Of a DNA stretch of 64,000 nucleotides, positions 9,922 to 18,108 are shown in pieces; the first letter of the stretch is position 1; each line of letters opens with the position of its first letter. The notes under the pieces were generated by a model. That model searched no databases, was not told the origin of the DNA, and saw only the letters and a program-made list of their open reading frames with translations. This DNA comes from Chryseobacterium artocarpi (GTDB taxonomy: Bacteria > Bacteroidota > Bacteroidia > Flavobacteriales > Weeksellaceae). Both the position numbers and the translations under genes were made by a program. The DNA lies in contig NZ_MAYH01000045.1 in the NCBI RefSeq assembly GCF_001684975.1, positions 496,001 to 560,000 on the forward strand, given 5' to 3'.

Positions 9922-11508
9922 TTGAAAACAATTAATAAAATATCATTTAACGATATAGAAAGCATACCTCAATTGGTAAAAGATTTTCTGAATCAGACAA
10001 TTGAGGGTTTTGAAAATAAAACATTTTCTCTAGATAATTTTAGTAATCAGATTTATCTGAAAAAAGATTCCTTTTCAAAAGAGCAAAGAAATATTTTATC
10101 AGACGCATTTGAGAAACAACTTGCAGGTCTTTCCCTTTCTTCAGAGCAAGAAGAGAATCTGGAAAATCTTAAGTTGCCCAATACATTCACTATCACAACA
10201 GGGCATCAGTTGAATTTGTTTTCAGGACCTGTTTTCTTTGTCTATAAAATATTGCAGACTATTAAAACATGTACCTATCTGAAAGAAAATTTCCCGGATT
10301 TCAATTTTGTTCCGGTGTATTGGATGGCTTCAGAAGATCATGATTTTGTAGAAATCAATCATTTTAAAACAGAGAATAATTACTACGAAACAAACGAAAA
10401 GTCTGGAGGTCCGGTAGGCAGAATTGAAATTAATGATACCTATTTTACCACAGAGTTTGAAAAAGAATTCAAAGATTCAGTTTTTGGGACAGAATTGATT
10501 TTAATGTTGAAAGAAGCTTATAAAGTAGGAAATACTTTAACCCAAGCTATTCAAATTCTGGTGAACCGTATTTTCTCTGAATTTGGACTTCTGATTCTTG
10601 ATGGAGATTCAAAAGAACTTAAAGAACAGATAAAAGATGTTTTCAAAGACGAATTGCTTCATTTTAGCTTACAGAAAACATCAAAAGAAAAAGTAAACTT
10701 TCTGACTGAAAAATATGGAAAAGTTCAGGTGAACCCACGTGAAATTAATCTTTTCTATCTTTCAGAAACGAGAGACAGAATTGATTTCAACGGGCAAAAA
10801 TATATTGTAGTAGATACAAATATTCAGTTTACAGAAGAAGAAATTCTCAGCGAGCTGGAAAATCACCCTGAAAGATTCAGTCCTAATGCGTTGATGCGTC
10901 CGGTATATCAGGAAAAAGTATTGCCCAATCTTGCATACATTGGTGGAAATGCGGAAATCATGTATTGGCTGGAACTTAAAGACTACTTTTCAAAAGTCAA
11001 TATCCCTTTCCCAATCTTGATTCCAAGGAACTCGATGCTTTTCCTTAAAGAAAAAACATTAGGTAAAATTGAAAAGTTAGACCTTAAAATAGAAGATTTC
11101 TTTCAAAACTTTACTGTTATTACCAATCATAAAATTTTAGAAGATAATACGATTTTAAAATTATTAGAAGAGAAAGAACAACTTCTTATTAATAACTTCA
11201 ATCAATTAAAAGTCTCTGCAGAAACTACCGAGAAATCCTTTGGAAATATGGTGAAAGCAGAAGAGGTAAGACAATTGAAATCATTCAAAAGAATGAAAAA
11301 ACGTTTGCTTCATGCCGAAAAAATAAAGCAAAGTGAATTATTAGAAAGGCTTGAAAATCTGTTCATAGATGTTCACCCTTCCAAAACATGGCAGGAAAGA
11401 GTATATAACTTTAGTGTATTCTTTTCAGATTATGGGTATTCGTGGCTTGAAAATTGTTTGGAAGAGATGGTGGTTCAAGATTCCAAATTAATAATTGTTG
11501 CCATTTAA
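9922..11508 (+). CDS. bshC: Bacillithiol biosynthesis cysteine-adding enzyme BshC
   Basis: BshC adds cysteine to GlcN-malate, the last step of bacillithiol synthesis in the cytoplasm. The 528 residues carry the family signature TTGHQLNLFSGPVFFVYK (about residues 92-109) followed by PVYWMASEDHDF, and a C-terminal coiled-coil segment. Length is normal. The start is TTG at 9922: the stop codon of the upstream porin gene is in the same frame 15 nt before it, and the next in-frame ATG is residue 135, inside the conserved core. TTG is therefore the best start. Its presence implies bacillithiol is the low-molecular-weight thiol here. bshA and bshB are not in the window. Confidence 0.95.
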   Translation: MKTINKISFNDIESIPQLVKDFLNQTIEGFENKTFSLDNFSNQIYLKKDSFSKEQRNILSDAFEKQLAGLSLSSEQEENLENLKLPNTFTITTGHQLNLFSGPVFFVYKILQTIKTCTYLKENFPDFNFVPVYWMASEDHDFVEINHFKTENNYYETNEKSGGPVGRIEINDTYFTTEFEKEFKDSVFGTELILMLKEAYKVGNTLTQAIQILVNRIFSEFGLLILDGDSKELKEQIKDVFKDELLHFSLQKTSKEKVNFLTEKYGKVQVNPREINLFYLSETRDRIDFNGQKYIVVDTNIQFTEEEILSELENHPERFSPNALMRPVYQEKVLPNLAYIGGNAEIMYWLELKDYFSKVNIPFPILIPRNSMLFLKEKTLGKIEKLDLKIEDFFQNFTVITNHKILEDNTILKLLEEKEQLLINNFNQLKVSAETTEKSFGNMVKAEEVRQLKSFKRMKKRLLHAEKIKQSELLERLENLFIDVHPSKTWQERVYNFSVFFSDYGYSWLENCLEEMVVQDSKLIIVAI

Positions 11509-11546
11509 TTTTAAAGAAGTATTTTTGTAAATTATAATTATCGAAT

Positions 11547-13487
11547 ATGATAAAGAGGTTTTTTATTCTATCCAGTTTATGTATGGTTTTGGGAGTTTCA
11601 GCCCAGAAATCACATACGGTTGTACAAGGCGATAACCCTTACAACATTGCAAAAAAGTATGGAATGACTGTAGATGAATTGCTGAAGCTAAACCCAAAGC
11701 ACAAAGATGGTAAATTGGCTATCGGAGATGTTTTAACTATAAAATCAGAGAAGGCAGTAACTCCGGTTGTAACAAAAACTGTCGTAGCTGAAAAAGTAAA
11801 TGCCACTGGTGGCGTTGCAGTAGGTAAAATCGTTTTACAACCAAAACAGACCATTTACGGAATCACAAAACAATACAGAATCTCTGAAACTGATTTAAGA
11901 AAACTGAATCCTGAACTGGATTCTCACATGAAAATCGGTGACGAAATTACTTTACCTCTTGCTAGCATCAAAAAATATGGTGATCAGCAAACGGTAGTTG
12001 CTCCTCCTAAACATGTAGAAGCTCCAGCTCCGGCTGAAAAAGTAGAAACAGCTACACCAGCAGGAGAAGGGGAAGCTTATGTGATTCAGGCTAAAGATAA
12101 TTATTACAGAATTACTAAGCAGTTTGGTATCAGCCAACAGGATCTTTATGCTTTAAATCCAGGATTGGAAGAAAAAGGCTTAAAACCTGGGGATACCATT
12201 AAAATAAAAAGATCAAACCATAACGATACGGTTGTTGAAACAGCCAATCCAAAAGAAAAAATGGATTCAGGGAACGAAAAATCTTCCACTGTTTCCAATA
12301 ATGTGGTCGTAGGAGATGATTACGTTACTTACACAGTGCAGCAAGGAGATACAGTATTCTCTATTGTGAATAAATTTGGAGTAAGTATTGATGAGTTAAT
12401 CGCTCTTAACCCTGATCTTTCAAAAGGTTTAAAAGCCGGAATGGTTTTAAAGATCAAAAAACAGGACCCGGCTTATGTTAAGAAAAATGGAGATGCTTTA
12501 AGTGTTGTATTGATGCTTCCTTTCGGTTATAGTACCAATGAGACACAATATAGAACTATGGCTCTAGACTTTTTAACGGGTGCTAAACTTGCCATTGAGA
12601 GAAATGCAAGAGGCGGGCAGAAACTGGATGTTAAAATTGTAGATTCAGGAAATGAAGCTTCTTTCAAAAATTCTCTGACGCAGATCAATCCTGAAAATAC
12701 AGACCTTATTATTGGTCCGTTCTTTAAATCTAACGTTATTGACGTTTTAGATTTCACTAAAAATCAAAAAATTCCTGTGGTAGCACCATTTGCAAATACA
12801 CCGGAATTATATAACTATAGCAATTTGATTATCGTAGAAACGAACAATCAAACCTATGCAGATAAAATCGTAGAAGAAGTAAAAGCAGTATATTCAGATC
12901 AGAAGATATATGTAGTGGCAGATTCTAAAAAAGAAAATGCAAATTACATTAAATCAGGACTTGAAAAAGCTGTGAAAAACCCTAATATCGTGATTGTAAA
13001 TTCCCCTGCGGAAATTCAGTTAGACCAAAATATGATGACAGGACAATCAGCTCCGGTTATTGCAATTTTGGCAAATGATGATATGGGAGATACCTTTGCA
13101 AACAAAATCATTAATCTTTCTAAAGAAGTACAAGGAGTAAAAGCATTCAGTATGTTCTATTCTCCGACTTTCGAAAAGAAAGTAGATGAGTTGAGCCAGG
13201 CAAGCTTGGTATACCTGATGGACAGAAAGATCAATACTGACGGTAATTTTGAAAAAGAGATTCTTGCAGCTTATAAAAACAAATACTGCAAAACACCACC
13301 AAAATATGCCATCGTAGGTTTTGACGTTGTTAATGATATGTTGACAAGAGAAAATAAAAAAGGAGAAATCTTTAAGCAAATGAATAAGGTTCAGACTCAG
13401 CTTGCAACAAAATTTGAGTTTGTAAAATCTAAAGCTAATGGAGCTTATGTCAACACAGGTTACAGAGTAATCAGACTAGTACCTTAA
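11547..13487 (+). CDS. LysM-repeat protein fused to a periplasmic-binding-like domain
   Basis: A 646-residue exported protein. The signal peptide ends near residue 19 (GVSAQ). Four LysM peptidoglycan-binding modules follow at about 22-65, 94-137, 177-220 and 260-303, with the repeated pattern QGDTxxxIxxKFGxxxxELxxLNP and GLKxGxxLxI. They are separated by Pro/Ala/Glu-rich linkers. Residues from about 317 to the end form a type-1 periplasmic-binding fold (SVVLMLPFG, LTGAKLAIERNARGG, IIGPFFKSNV). This resembles LpoA-like or amino-acid-binding domains and suggests a wall-anchored sensor or synthase activator rather than a free transporter protein. No permease genes lie nearby. The ligand is unknown. 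Confidence 0.85.
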   Translation: MIKRFFILSSLCMVLGVSAQKSHTVVQGDNPYNIAKKYGMTVDELLKLNPKHKDGKLAIGDVLTIKSEKAVTPVVTKTVVAEKVNATGGVAVGKIVLQPKQTIYGITKQYRISETDLRKLNPELDSHMKIGDEITLPLASIKKYGDQQTVVAPPKHVEAPAPAEKVETATPAGEGEAYVIQAKDNYYRITKQFGISQQDLYALNPGLEEKGLKPGDTIKIKRSNHNDTVVETANPKEKMDSGNEKSSTVSNNVVVGDDYVTYTVQQGDTVFSIVNKFGVSIDELIALNPDLSKGLKAGMVLKIKKQDPAYVKKNGDALSVVLMLPFGYSTNETQYRTMALDFLTGAKLAIERNARGGQKLDVKIVDSGNEASFKNSLTQINPENTDLIIGPFFKSNVIDVLDFTKNQKIPVVAPFANTPELYNYSNLIIVETNNQTYADKIVEEVKAVYSDQKIYVVADSKKENANYIKSGLEKAVKNPNIVIVNSPAEIQLDQNMMTGQSAPVIAILANDDMGDTFANKIINLSKEVQGVKAFSMFYSPTFEKKVDELSQASLVYLMDRKINTDGNFEKEILAAYKNKYCKTPPKYAIVGFDVVNDMLTRENKKGEIFKQMNKVQTQLATKFEFVKSKANGAYVNTGYRVIRLVP

Positions 13488-13556
13488 TGATTTATCTTTG
13501 TTTCAAAGATTATTGTTAACATTATAATTATATTTGCATAATATTTAATTCAATAC

Positions 13557-14432
13557 ATGAAAGCACTTGTATTTCCAGGGCAGGGTTCTCAGTTCGTAGG
13601 AATGGGAAAAGAATTGTATGATTCTAGAAAAGATATTAAAGATCTGATGGAATCTGCCAATGAAATTTTAGGTTTCGACATTCTTTCCATTATGTTTAAC
13701 GGAACAGATGCGGATCTTAAAAAAACAGAGGTTACCCAGCCTTCAATTTTTATACATTCAGTAGCAGCATTAAAAGCAGTAAACGGGCTTGGAGCTGAAA
13801 TGGTAGCAGGACACTCTTTAGGAGAATTCTCTGCATTGGTAGCAAACGGCGTTTTATCTTTTGATGATGGTTTGAAATTAGTATCAGAAAGAGCTAAGGC
13901 GATGCAGGATGCTTGTGATGCAAATCCAAGCTCTATGGCGGCAATCCTAGGATTAGAAGACGCTAAAGTTGAAGAAATCTGTGCTCAGATCAGTGGAGTA
14001 GTAGTTCCGGCAAACTATAACTGTCCGGGACAATTGGTAATTTCAGGAGAAACTCCAGCAGTGGAGGAAGCTTGTGCTAAACTAAAAGAAGCAGGAGCAA
14101 AAAGAGCCTTATTGTTGCCTGTAAACGGAGCTTTCCATTCACCATTGATGCAGCCAGCACAGGAAAGATTAGCGGCAGCTATCGAAAAAACAAAATTCAG
14201 AAAGGCAACGATTCCTGTATATCAGAATATTACAACTACAGCTGTGACAAACCCTGATGAGATCAAACAAAATCTTATTGCTCAGCTTACAGGTCCTGTA
14301 AAATGGACACAATCTGTTCAGAATATGATTAAAGACGGTGCTTCTAATTTCGTAGAAGTTGGACCTGGAAAAACCCTTCAGGGATTAATCAAAAAAATTG
14401 ACGGATCAGTAGATGCTACTTCTGCAATCTAA
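13557..14432 (+). CDS. fabD: Malonyl-CoA:ACP transacylase
   Basis: FabD transfers malonyl from CoA to acyl carrier protein, feeding type II fatty-acid synthesis in the cytoplasm. The 291 residues begin with the family hallmark FPGQGSQFVGMG. They contain the nucleophile elbow GHSLGE (catalytic Ser about residue 87), the ARAKAMQ-type segment with its conserved Arg (ERAKAMQDA), GAFHSPLM with the catalytic His, and the C-terminal VEVGPGKTLQGL. Length is typical. A TATATTTG -7 element (13529-13536) lies 20 nt before the ATG. A GHMP-kinase gene follows after 12 nt, so co-transcription is likely. Confidence 0.97.
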   Translation: MKALVFPGQGSQFVGMGKELYDSRKDIKDLMESANEILGFDILSIMFNGTDADLKKTEVTQPSIFIHSVAALKAVNGLGAEMVAGHSLGEFSALVANGVLSFDDGLKLVSERAKAMQDACDANPSSMAAILGLEDAKVEEICAQISGVVVPANYNCPGQLVISGETPAVEEACAKLKEAGAKRALLLPVNGAFHSPLMQPAQERLAAAIEKTKFRKATIPVYQNITTTAVTNPDEIKQNLIAQLTGPVKWTQSVQNMIKDGASNFVEVGPGKTLQGLIKKIDGSVDATSAI

Positions 14433-14444
14433 TTAATAAAAAAT

Positions 14445-15350
14445 ATGAACGCGATATTTTCACCGGGCAAGCTTATGCTTACTTCAGAATATTTCGCAAT
14501 AGATGGAGCTCTTGTCTTAGCGGTACCTACCAAGCTGGGACAAGAGTTTTTCTTTGAAGAAAAGGATGACCATCAATCCTTGATTTTCTGGGAAGCACTC
14601 CATCAAAACAAACCTTGGTTGAAAGCTGTCATCGATTATAAAAACTGGCAGATCCTTGAGACCAATATTCCTTCAAGCGCTGAATTCATTTTAAAGACAT
14701 TAAAGAATGTTCAGCAGCTTTCTACTATTAAATTCAAAAATGATTTTACCTATCATTTAAAAACAAACCTTCAGTTTCCCGCAGACTTTGGTCTTGGAAG
14801 CAGTTCTACATTAATGAACAATCTTGCAGAATGGGCTGAAATTGATCCTTTCTATTTGAATACAATCAGTTTAGGAGGAAGCGGATATGATATTGCTGTT
14901 GCAAAAGAGAAGTCTGCAGTGCTTTTCCAGAGCAAACCTGAGATTAAATTTGAGAAGGTGGATTTTAATCCTTCATTTAAAAACGAATTAATTTTTATCC
15001 ATTTAAACCAAAAGCAAGATAGCAGGGAGGGAATCAATCTTTACAAGTCGAAAAATAAATCTCCTGAGTTGATTAATGAATTTTCAGATATTACAAAGAA
15101 AATTTTATTATGCAACGAATTGGATAATTTTTCTCGGTTAATGGATGTTCATGAACAAAAAATTTCTGATTTTATTGAAATCCTTACAGTTAAAGAGAGG
15201 CTGTTCTCAGATTGCCCTTCTTTTGTCAAAAGTTTAGGTGCTTGGGGCGGAGATTTCGTGATGAGTGCTAAATTTGGGGGTTATAAAGACTATTTTTGGG
15301 AGAAAGGTTTTACTACCGTTTTTGAATGGTCAAATATAATTGATTTATAA
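14445..15350 (+). CDS. GYDIA-family GHMP kinase
   Basis: A 301-residue member of the GHMP small-molecule kinase superfamily (mevalonate/homoserine/galactokinase relatives). Visible motifs are the N-terminal SPGKLMLTSEY substrate segment, the glycine-rich phosphate loop FGLGSSSTLM (about 115-124) and the GSGYDIAVA motif (145-153) that names the Bacteroidota subfamily. A C-terminal GAWGGDFVMSA motif 3 is also present. The phosphorylated substrate is not known from sequence. Mevalonate-pathway kinases are the nearest well-known relatives, but no other mevalonate gene is present here. It lies 12 nt behind fabD. Confidence 0.85.
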   Translation: MNAIFSPGKLMLTSEYFAIDGALVLAVPTKLGQEFFFEEKDDHQSLIFWEALHQNKPWLKAVIDYKNWQILETNIPSSAEFILKTLKNVQQLSTIKFKNDFTYHLKTNLQFPADFGLGSSSTLMNNLAEWAEIDPFYLNTISLGGSGYDIAVAKEKSAVLFQSKPEIKFEKVDFNPSFKNELIFIHLNQKQDSREGINLYKSKNKSPELINEFSDITKKILLCNELDNFSRLMDVHEQKISDFIEILTVKERLFSDCPSFVKSLGAWGGDFVMSAKFGGYKDYFWEKGFTTVFEWSNIIDL

Positions 15351-15477
15351 TCAATAATTTACAATCCTGTTTTTTTATTTGTCATTCTGACTTATATCAG
15401 TATATTTAAACCACCTTTAACAAATAATTAATATTATTTTTGTTGAAGTCAATAAAGAAATAGAAAATATAAGTAAA

Positions 15478-17094
15478 ATGAAAAACACTAAAATCATCCA
15501 GGATTTAGAGAAATTAGGGATTAAAGGAAACTATGAAGTAGTGTATAATCCTTCTTATGAAGAATTATATCAGGCTGAAGTTTCTCCTGAAAATCAGGGG
15601 TTTGAGAAAGCGGAACTTACAGAATCGGGCGCGGTATCAGTAAAAACAGGAATTTTCACAGGTCGTTCACCTAAAGACAGATATATTGTTCAGGATGATG
15701 TTACAAGAGATACAATTTTCTGGGATGGTAAAGTAAATTTACCAACTACGCCGGAAATTTTCGGGTCTTGTAAAGAATTAGTGATGAGCCAGCTTTCTGA
15801 AGCTAAGAAAATCTATGTTGTAGATGCTTTCTGTGGAACGAACGCAGATACGAGACTTAAAGTAAGATTCATTGTGGAAGTAGCATGGCAGGCGCATTTT
15901 GTTACAAACATGTTCATCCGTCCTTCTCATTATGAGCTTGAGAACTTTGGAGAACCAGATTTCACTGTAATCAACGGATCTAAGACAACTAACCCGAACT
16001 GGGAAGCTCAAGGATTGAACTCTGAGAACTTTATTATGTTCAACCTTACAGAAAAACTACAGATCATCGGTGGTACTTGGTACGGAGGTGAAATGAAAAA
16101 AGGAATGTTTGCAATGATGAACTATTACCTTCCATTAAAAGGTATGGCTTCAATGCACTGTTCTGCGAACGTAGGAGAAAAAGGTGATGTAGCTTTATTC
16201 TTTGGTCTTTCAGGAACAGGAAAAACTACTTTGTCAGCAGATCCGAAAAGATACCTTATCGGTGATGACGAGCACGGTTGGGATAACAACGGAGTATTCA
16301 ACTATGAAGGTGGATGCTATGCTAAAGTAATTGATTTATCAGAAGAAAAAGAACCGGATATTTTCAGAGCAATCAAGAGAGATGCACTTCTTGAAAACGT
16401 TGTTATTAACAATGGAGTAGCGGATTATACAGACGGATCTATCACTGAAAATACAAGAGTTTCTTATCCAATCTATCATATTAACAAAATTGTATTACCA
16501 TCTAAGGCTGGTCATGCGAAAAAGATCGTTTACCTTTCAGCAGATGCATTCGGAGTACTTCCTCCGGTTTCTATCCTGAATGAAGATCAGGCGCAATACC
16601 ACTTCCTTTGCGGTTATACATCTAAATTAGCAGGTACTGAAAGAGGAATTACTGAACCTCAGCCATCTTTCTCTCCGGCATTTGGTGAGGCGTTCCTTAC
16701 ATTACACCCAACAATGTACTCTAAGACATTGATCGGAAAAATGAAAGAGCACGGAGCTAAAGCTTATTTAGTAAACACAGGTTGGAATGGTACTGGAAAG
16801 AGAATTTCTCTAAAAGATACAAGAGCAATCATTGATGCTATCATCGACGGTTCTATTGATAACGCTCCTAAAACTCAGGTTCCAATTATGAATCTTGAAA
16901 TTCCTACTGAACTTCCGAATGTTTCTAAAGGTATCCTTGATCCTAGAGATACTTATGAGAATACTTCAGAATGGGAAGAAAAAGCGAAAGATCTTGCTTC
17001 AAGATATATCAAGAACTTTGAACAGTATTGTGATACTGAAGAAGGCAAGAGATTAATTGCTTCAGGACCTCAATTACAAGAACAAACTATCTAA
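15478..17094 (+). CDS. pckA: Phosphoenolpyruvate carboxykinase (ATP)
   Basis: PckA converts oxaloacetate and ATP to PEP, the entry step of gluconeogenesis. The 538 residues carry the full set of ATP-type motifs: TGRSPKDRYIV, the Mn/substrate segment YGGEMKKGMF, the kinase-1a P-loop GLSGTGKTTLS (Lys about 249, Thr 250), and the kinase-2 motif IGDDEHGW. Length is standard. A TATTTTTG -7 element (15435-15442) lies about 35 nt upstream of the ATG, but no clear -33 is visible. It is monocistronic, with a strong terminator immediately downstream. Confidence 0.97.
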   Translation: MKNTKIIQDLEKLGIKGNYEVVYNPSYEELYQAEVSPENQGFEKAELTESGAVSVKTGIFTGRSPKDRYIVQDDVTRDTIFWDGKVNLPTTPEIFGSCKELVMSQLSEAKKIYVVDAFCGTNADTRLKVRFIVEVAWQAHFVTNMFIRPSHYELENFGEPDFTVINGSKTTNPNWEAQGLNSENFIMFNLTEKLQIIGGTWYGGEMKKGMFAMMNYYLPLKGMASMHCSANVGEKGDVALFFGLSGTGKTTLSADPKRYLIGDDEHGWDNNGVFNYEGGCYAKVIDLSEEKEPDIFRAIKRDALLENVVINNGVADYTDGSITENTRVSYPIYHINKIVLPSKAGHAKKIVYLSADAFGVLPPVSILNEDQAQYHFLCGYTSKLAGTERGITEPQPSFSPAFGEAFLTLHPTMYSKTLIGKMKEHGAKAYLVNTGWNGTGKRISLKDTRAIIDAIIDGSIDNAPKTQVPIMNLEIPTELPNVSKGILDPRDTYENTSEWEEKAKDLASRYIKNFEQYCDTEEGKRLIASGPQLQEQTI

Positions 17095-17112
17095 TCAGAT
17101 AATTATAAATAG

Positions 17113-17141
17113 AAAGCCTCATCAAAGATGAGGCTTTTTTT
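17113..17141 (+). terminator. Rho-independent terminator of pckA
   Basis: Perfect 11-bp stem AAAGCCTCATC / GATGAGGCTTT with loop AAA, then a T run. It begins 19 nt after the pckA stop. Confidence 0.93.
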
Positions 17142-17277
17142 ATTTTATATCTAGCTGATAACGATGCTTTTGCAGATATTTACGTTGCAAATGCACACAT
17201 GAAAATAAAGATCTGCTTAATCTGTTAAATCTGCGAGTCAATAATATTATATCTTGTATAGAAAGTGACATTTGTTA

Positions 17278-17685
17278 TTACTTCAAACTAATAATAGCCA
17301 ACCTGTACCCATCCATCCCAAATCCGGATAAAACAGCATCAGTATTAGCGGCAGTTACAGACTTCTGTCTGAATTCTTCTCTTTTGTATATATTGCTGAT
17401 ATGAACCTCAACTTTAGGCTTTCTAATGTTTTTCAGACAATCTGCAATGGCATAAGAATAATGAGTGAAAGCTCCGGGGTTAATCACAACAGCATCAAAA
17501 TCATCTTCCTGCAATCTATTAATAATTTCCCCTTCAATATTTGACTGGTAATATTGAATTTCATGAGATACAAATTCGGATTTTAAATTTTCCAAATAAG
17601 TTTCCATAGAAACAGTTCCATAGATTTCCGGTTCTCGGGTTCCTAACAGGTTAAGGTTAGGACCATTTATAATCAAAACTTTCAT
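17278..17685 (-). CDS. aroQ: Type II 3-dehydroquinate dehydratase
   Basis: AroQ removes water from 3-dehydroquinate in the shikimate pathway (cytoplasmic dodecamer). The 135 residues start with the type II signature IINGPNLNLLGTREPEIYG, where Tyr 22 is the catalytic tyrosine. INPGAFTHYSYAI and the catalytic-His segment EVHISNIYKREEFR (His about 95) follow. Length is typical. It stands alone on the minus strand between pckA and the riboswitch-led SusC gene. The 136 nt between it and pckA hold only the pckA terminator and AT-rich spacer. Confidence 0.96.
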   Translation of the reverse strand: MKVLIINGPNLNLLGTREPEIYGTVSMETYLENLKSEFVSHEIQYYQSNIEGEIINRLQEDDFDAVVINPGAFTHYSYAIADCLKNIRKPKVEVHISNIYKREEFRQKSVTAANTDAVLSGFGMDGYRLAIISLK

Positions 17686-17874
17686 TCTATAAAATTAAAA
17701 AGTTTTTTTAATTAAAGGTTAAAAATATTGCTCAGTATGACGTTTGCTTCATTGAATTATTAATAATGATATTTGTCATGTTTAAGAAAGTGATAATTTT
17801 TGTAAGTCCTTATTTTAAGGGGTTTTAATATAATCTTATGTTAATTTTTGAAAATTTATCATGAAAAATAAATA

Positions 17875-17912
17875 AGTCTACTTGTTTTGTAGACTAAAAG
17901 TTTATAGCTTTG
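17875..17912 (+). promoter_or_regulatory. Promoter with overlapping inverted repeat, ahead of the SAM riboswitch
   Basis: A -7 element TAGCTTTG (17905-17912) is preceded, 20 nt upstream, by TTG at 17882-17884. This fits flavobacterial promoter spacing. A perfect 7-bp inverted repeat AGTCTAC-N7-GTAGACT (17875-17881 / 17889-17895) brackets the -33 TTG and could be a repressor or activator site. The 17686-17874 stretch upstream holds nothing I can identify. Confidence 0.6.
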
Positions 17913-17929
17913 CAACCATATTTCGATCG

Positions 17930-18024
17930 GCTTATAAAGAAAGATGGAGGGAACTGACCCTGTGAAGTCTTAACAACCTGCTACGCGCAAGGTGTTACAT
18001 TCAGCCTTTAAAGGAAAAATAAGC
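17930..18024 (+). promoter_or_regulatory. SAM-I-like riboswitch aptamer
   Basis: The segment GATGGAGGGAACTGACCC followed by TGTGAAGTCTTAACAACC matches the SAM-I core (GAGGGA-CTGGCCC-TGAAGC-CGGCAACC style). A P1 helix can form between GCTTAT (17930-17935) and ATAAGC (18019-18024). It lies in the leader of a SusC/SusD operon, not of a methionine synthesis gene. Some core bases deviate from the classical consensus (TTAACAACC for CGGCAACC), so a covariance search would be useful. Confidence 0.8.
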
Positions 18025-18048
18025 GTTTGGTTTATCGTATCAATCGAT

Positions 18049-18085
18049 GCCCTTTGCTGACTTTTCTGCAAAGGGCAAAATTTTA
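18049..18085 (+). terminator. Riboswitch expression-platform hairpin
   Basis: Perfect 9-bp stem GCCCTTTGC / GCAAAGGGC (18049-18057 / 18068-18076) with a 10-nt loop, followed by AAAATTTTAAT, about 25 nt after the SAM aptamer and before the SusC start. It is a likely SAM-dependent terminator, although its T tail is short. Confidence 0.6.
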
Positions 18086-18108
18086 ATATATGATAAATAA
18101 AATTGATT

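Noticed and set aside
13494..13510. ATCTTTG-TTT-CAAAGAT hairpin between the LysM gene and fabD
   Set aside because: The stem is short and lacks a T tail. It is too weak to call a terminator, though it could be a minor structure.
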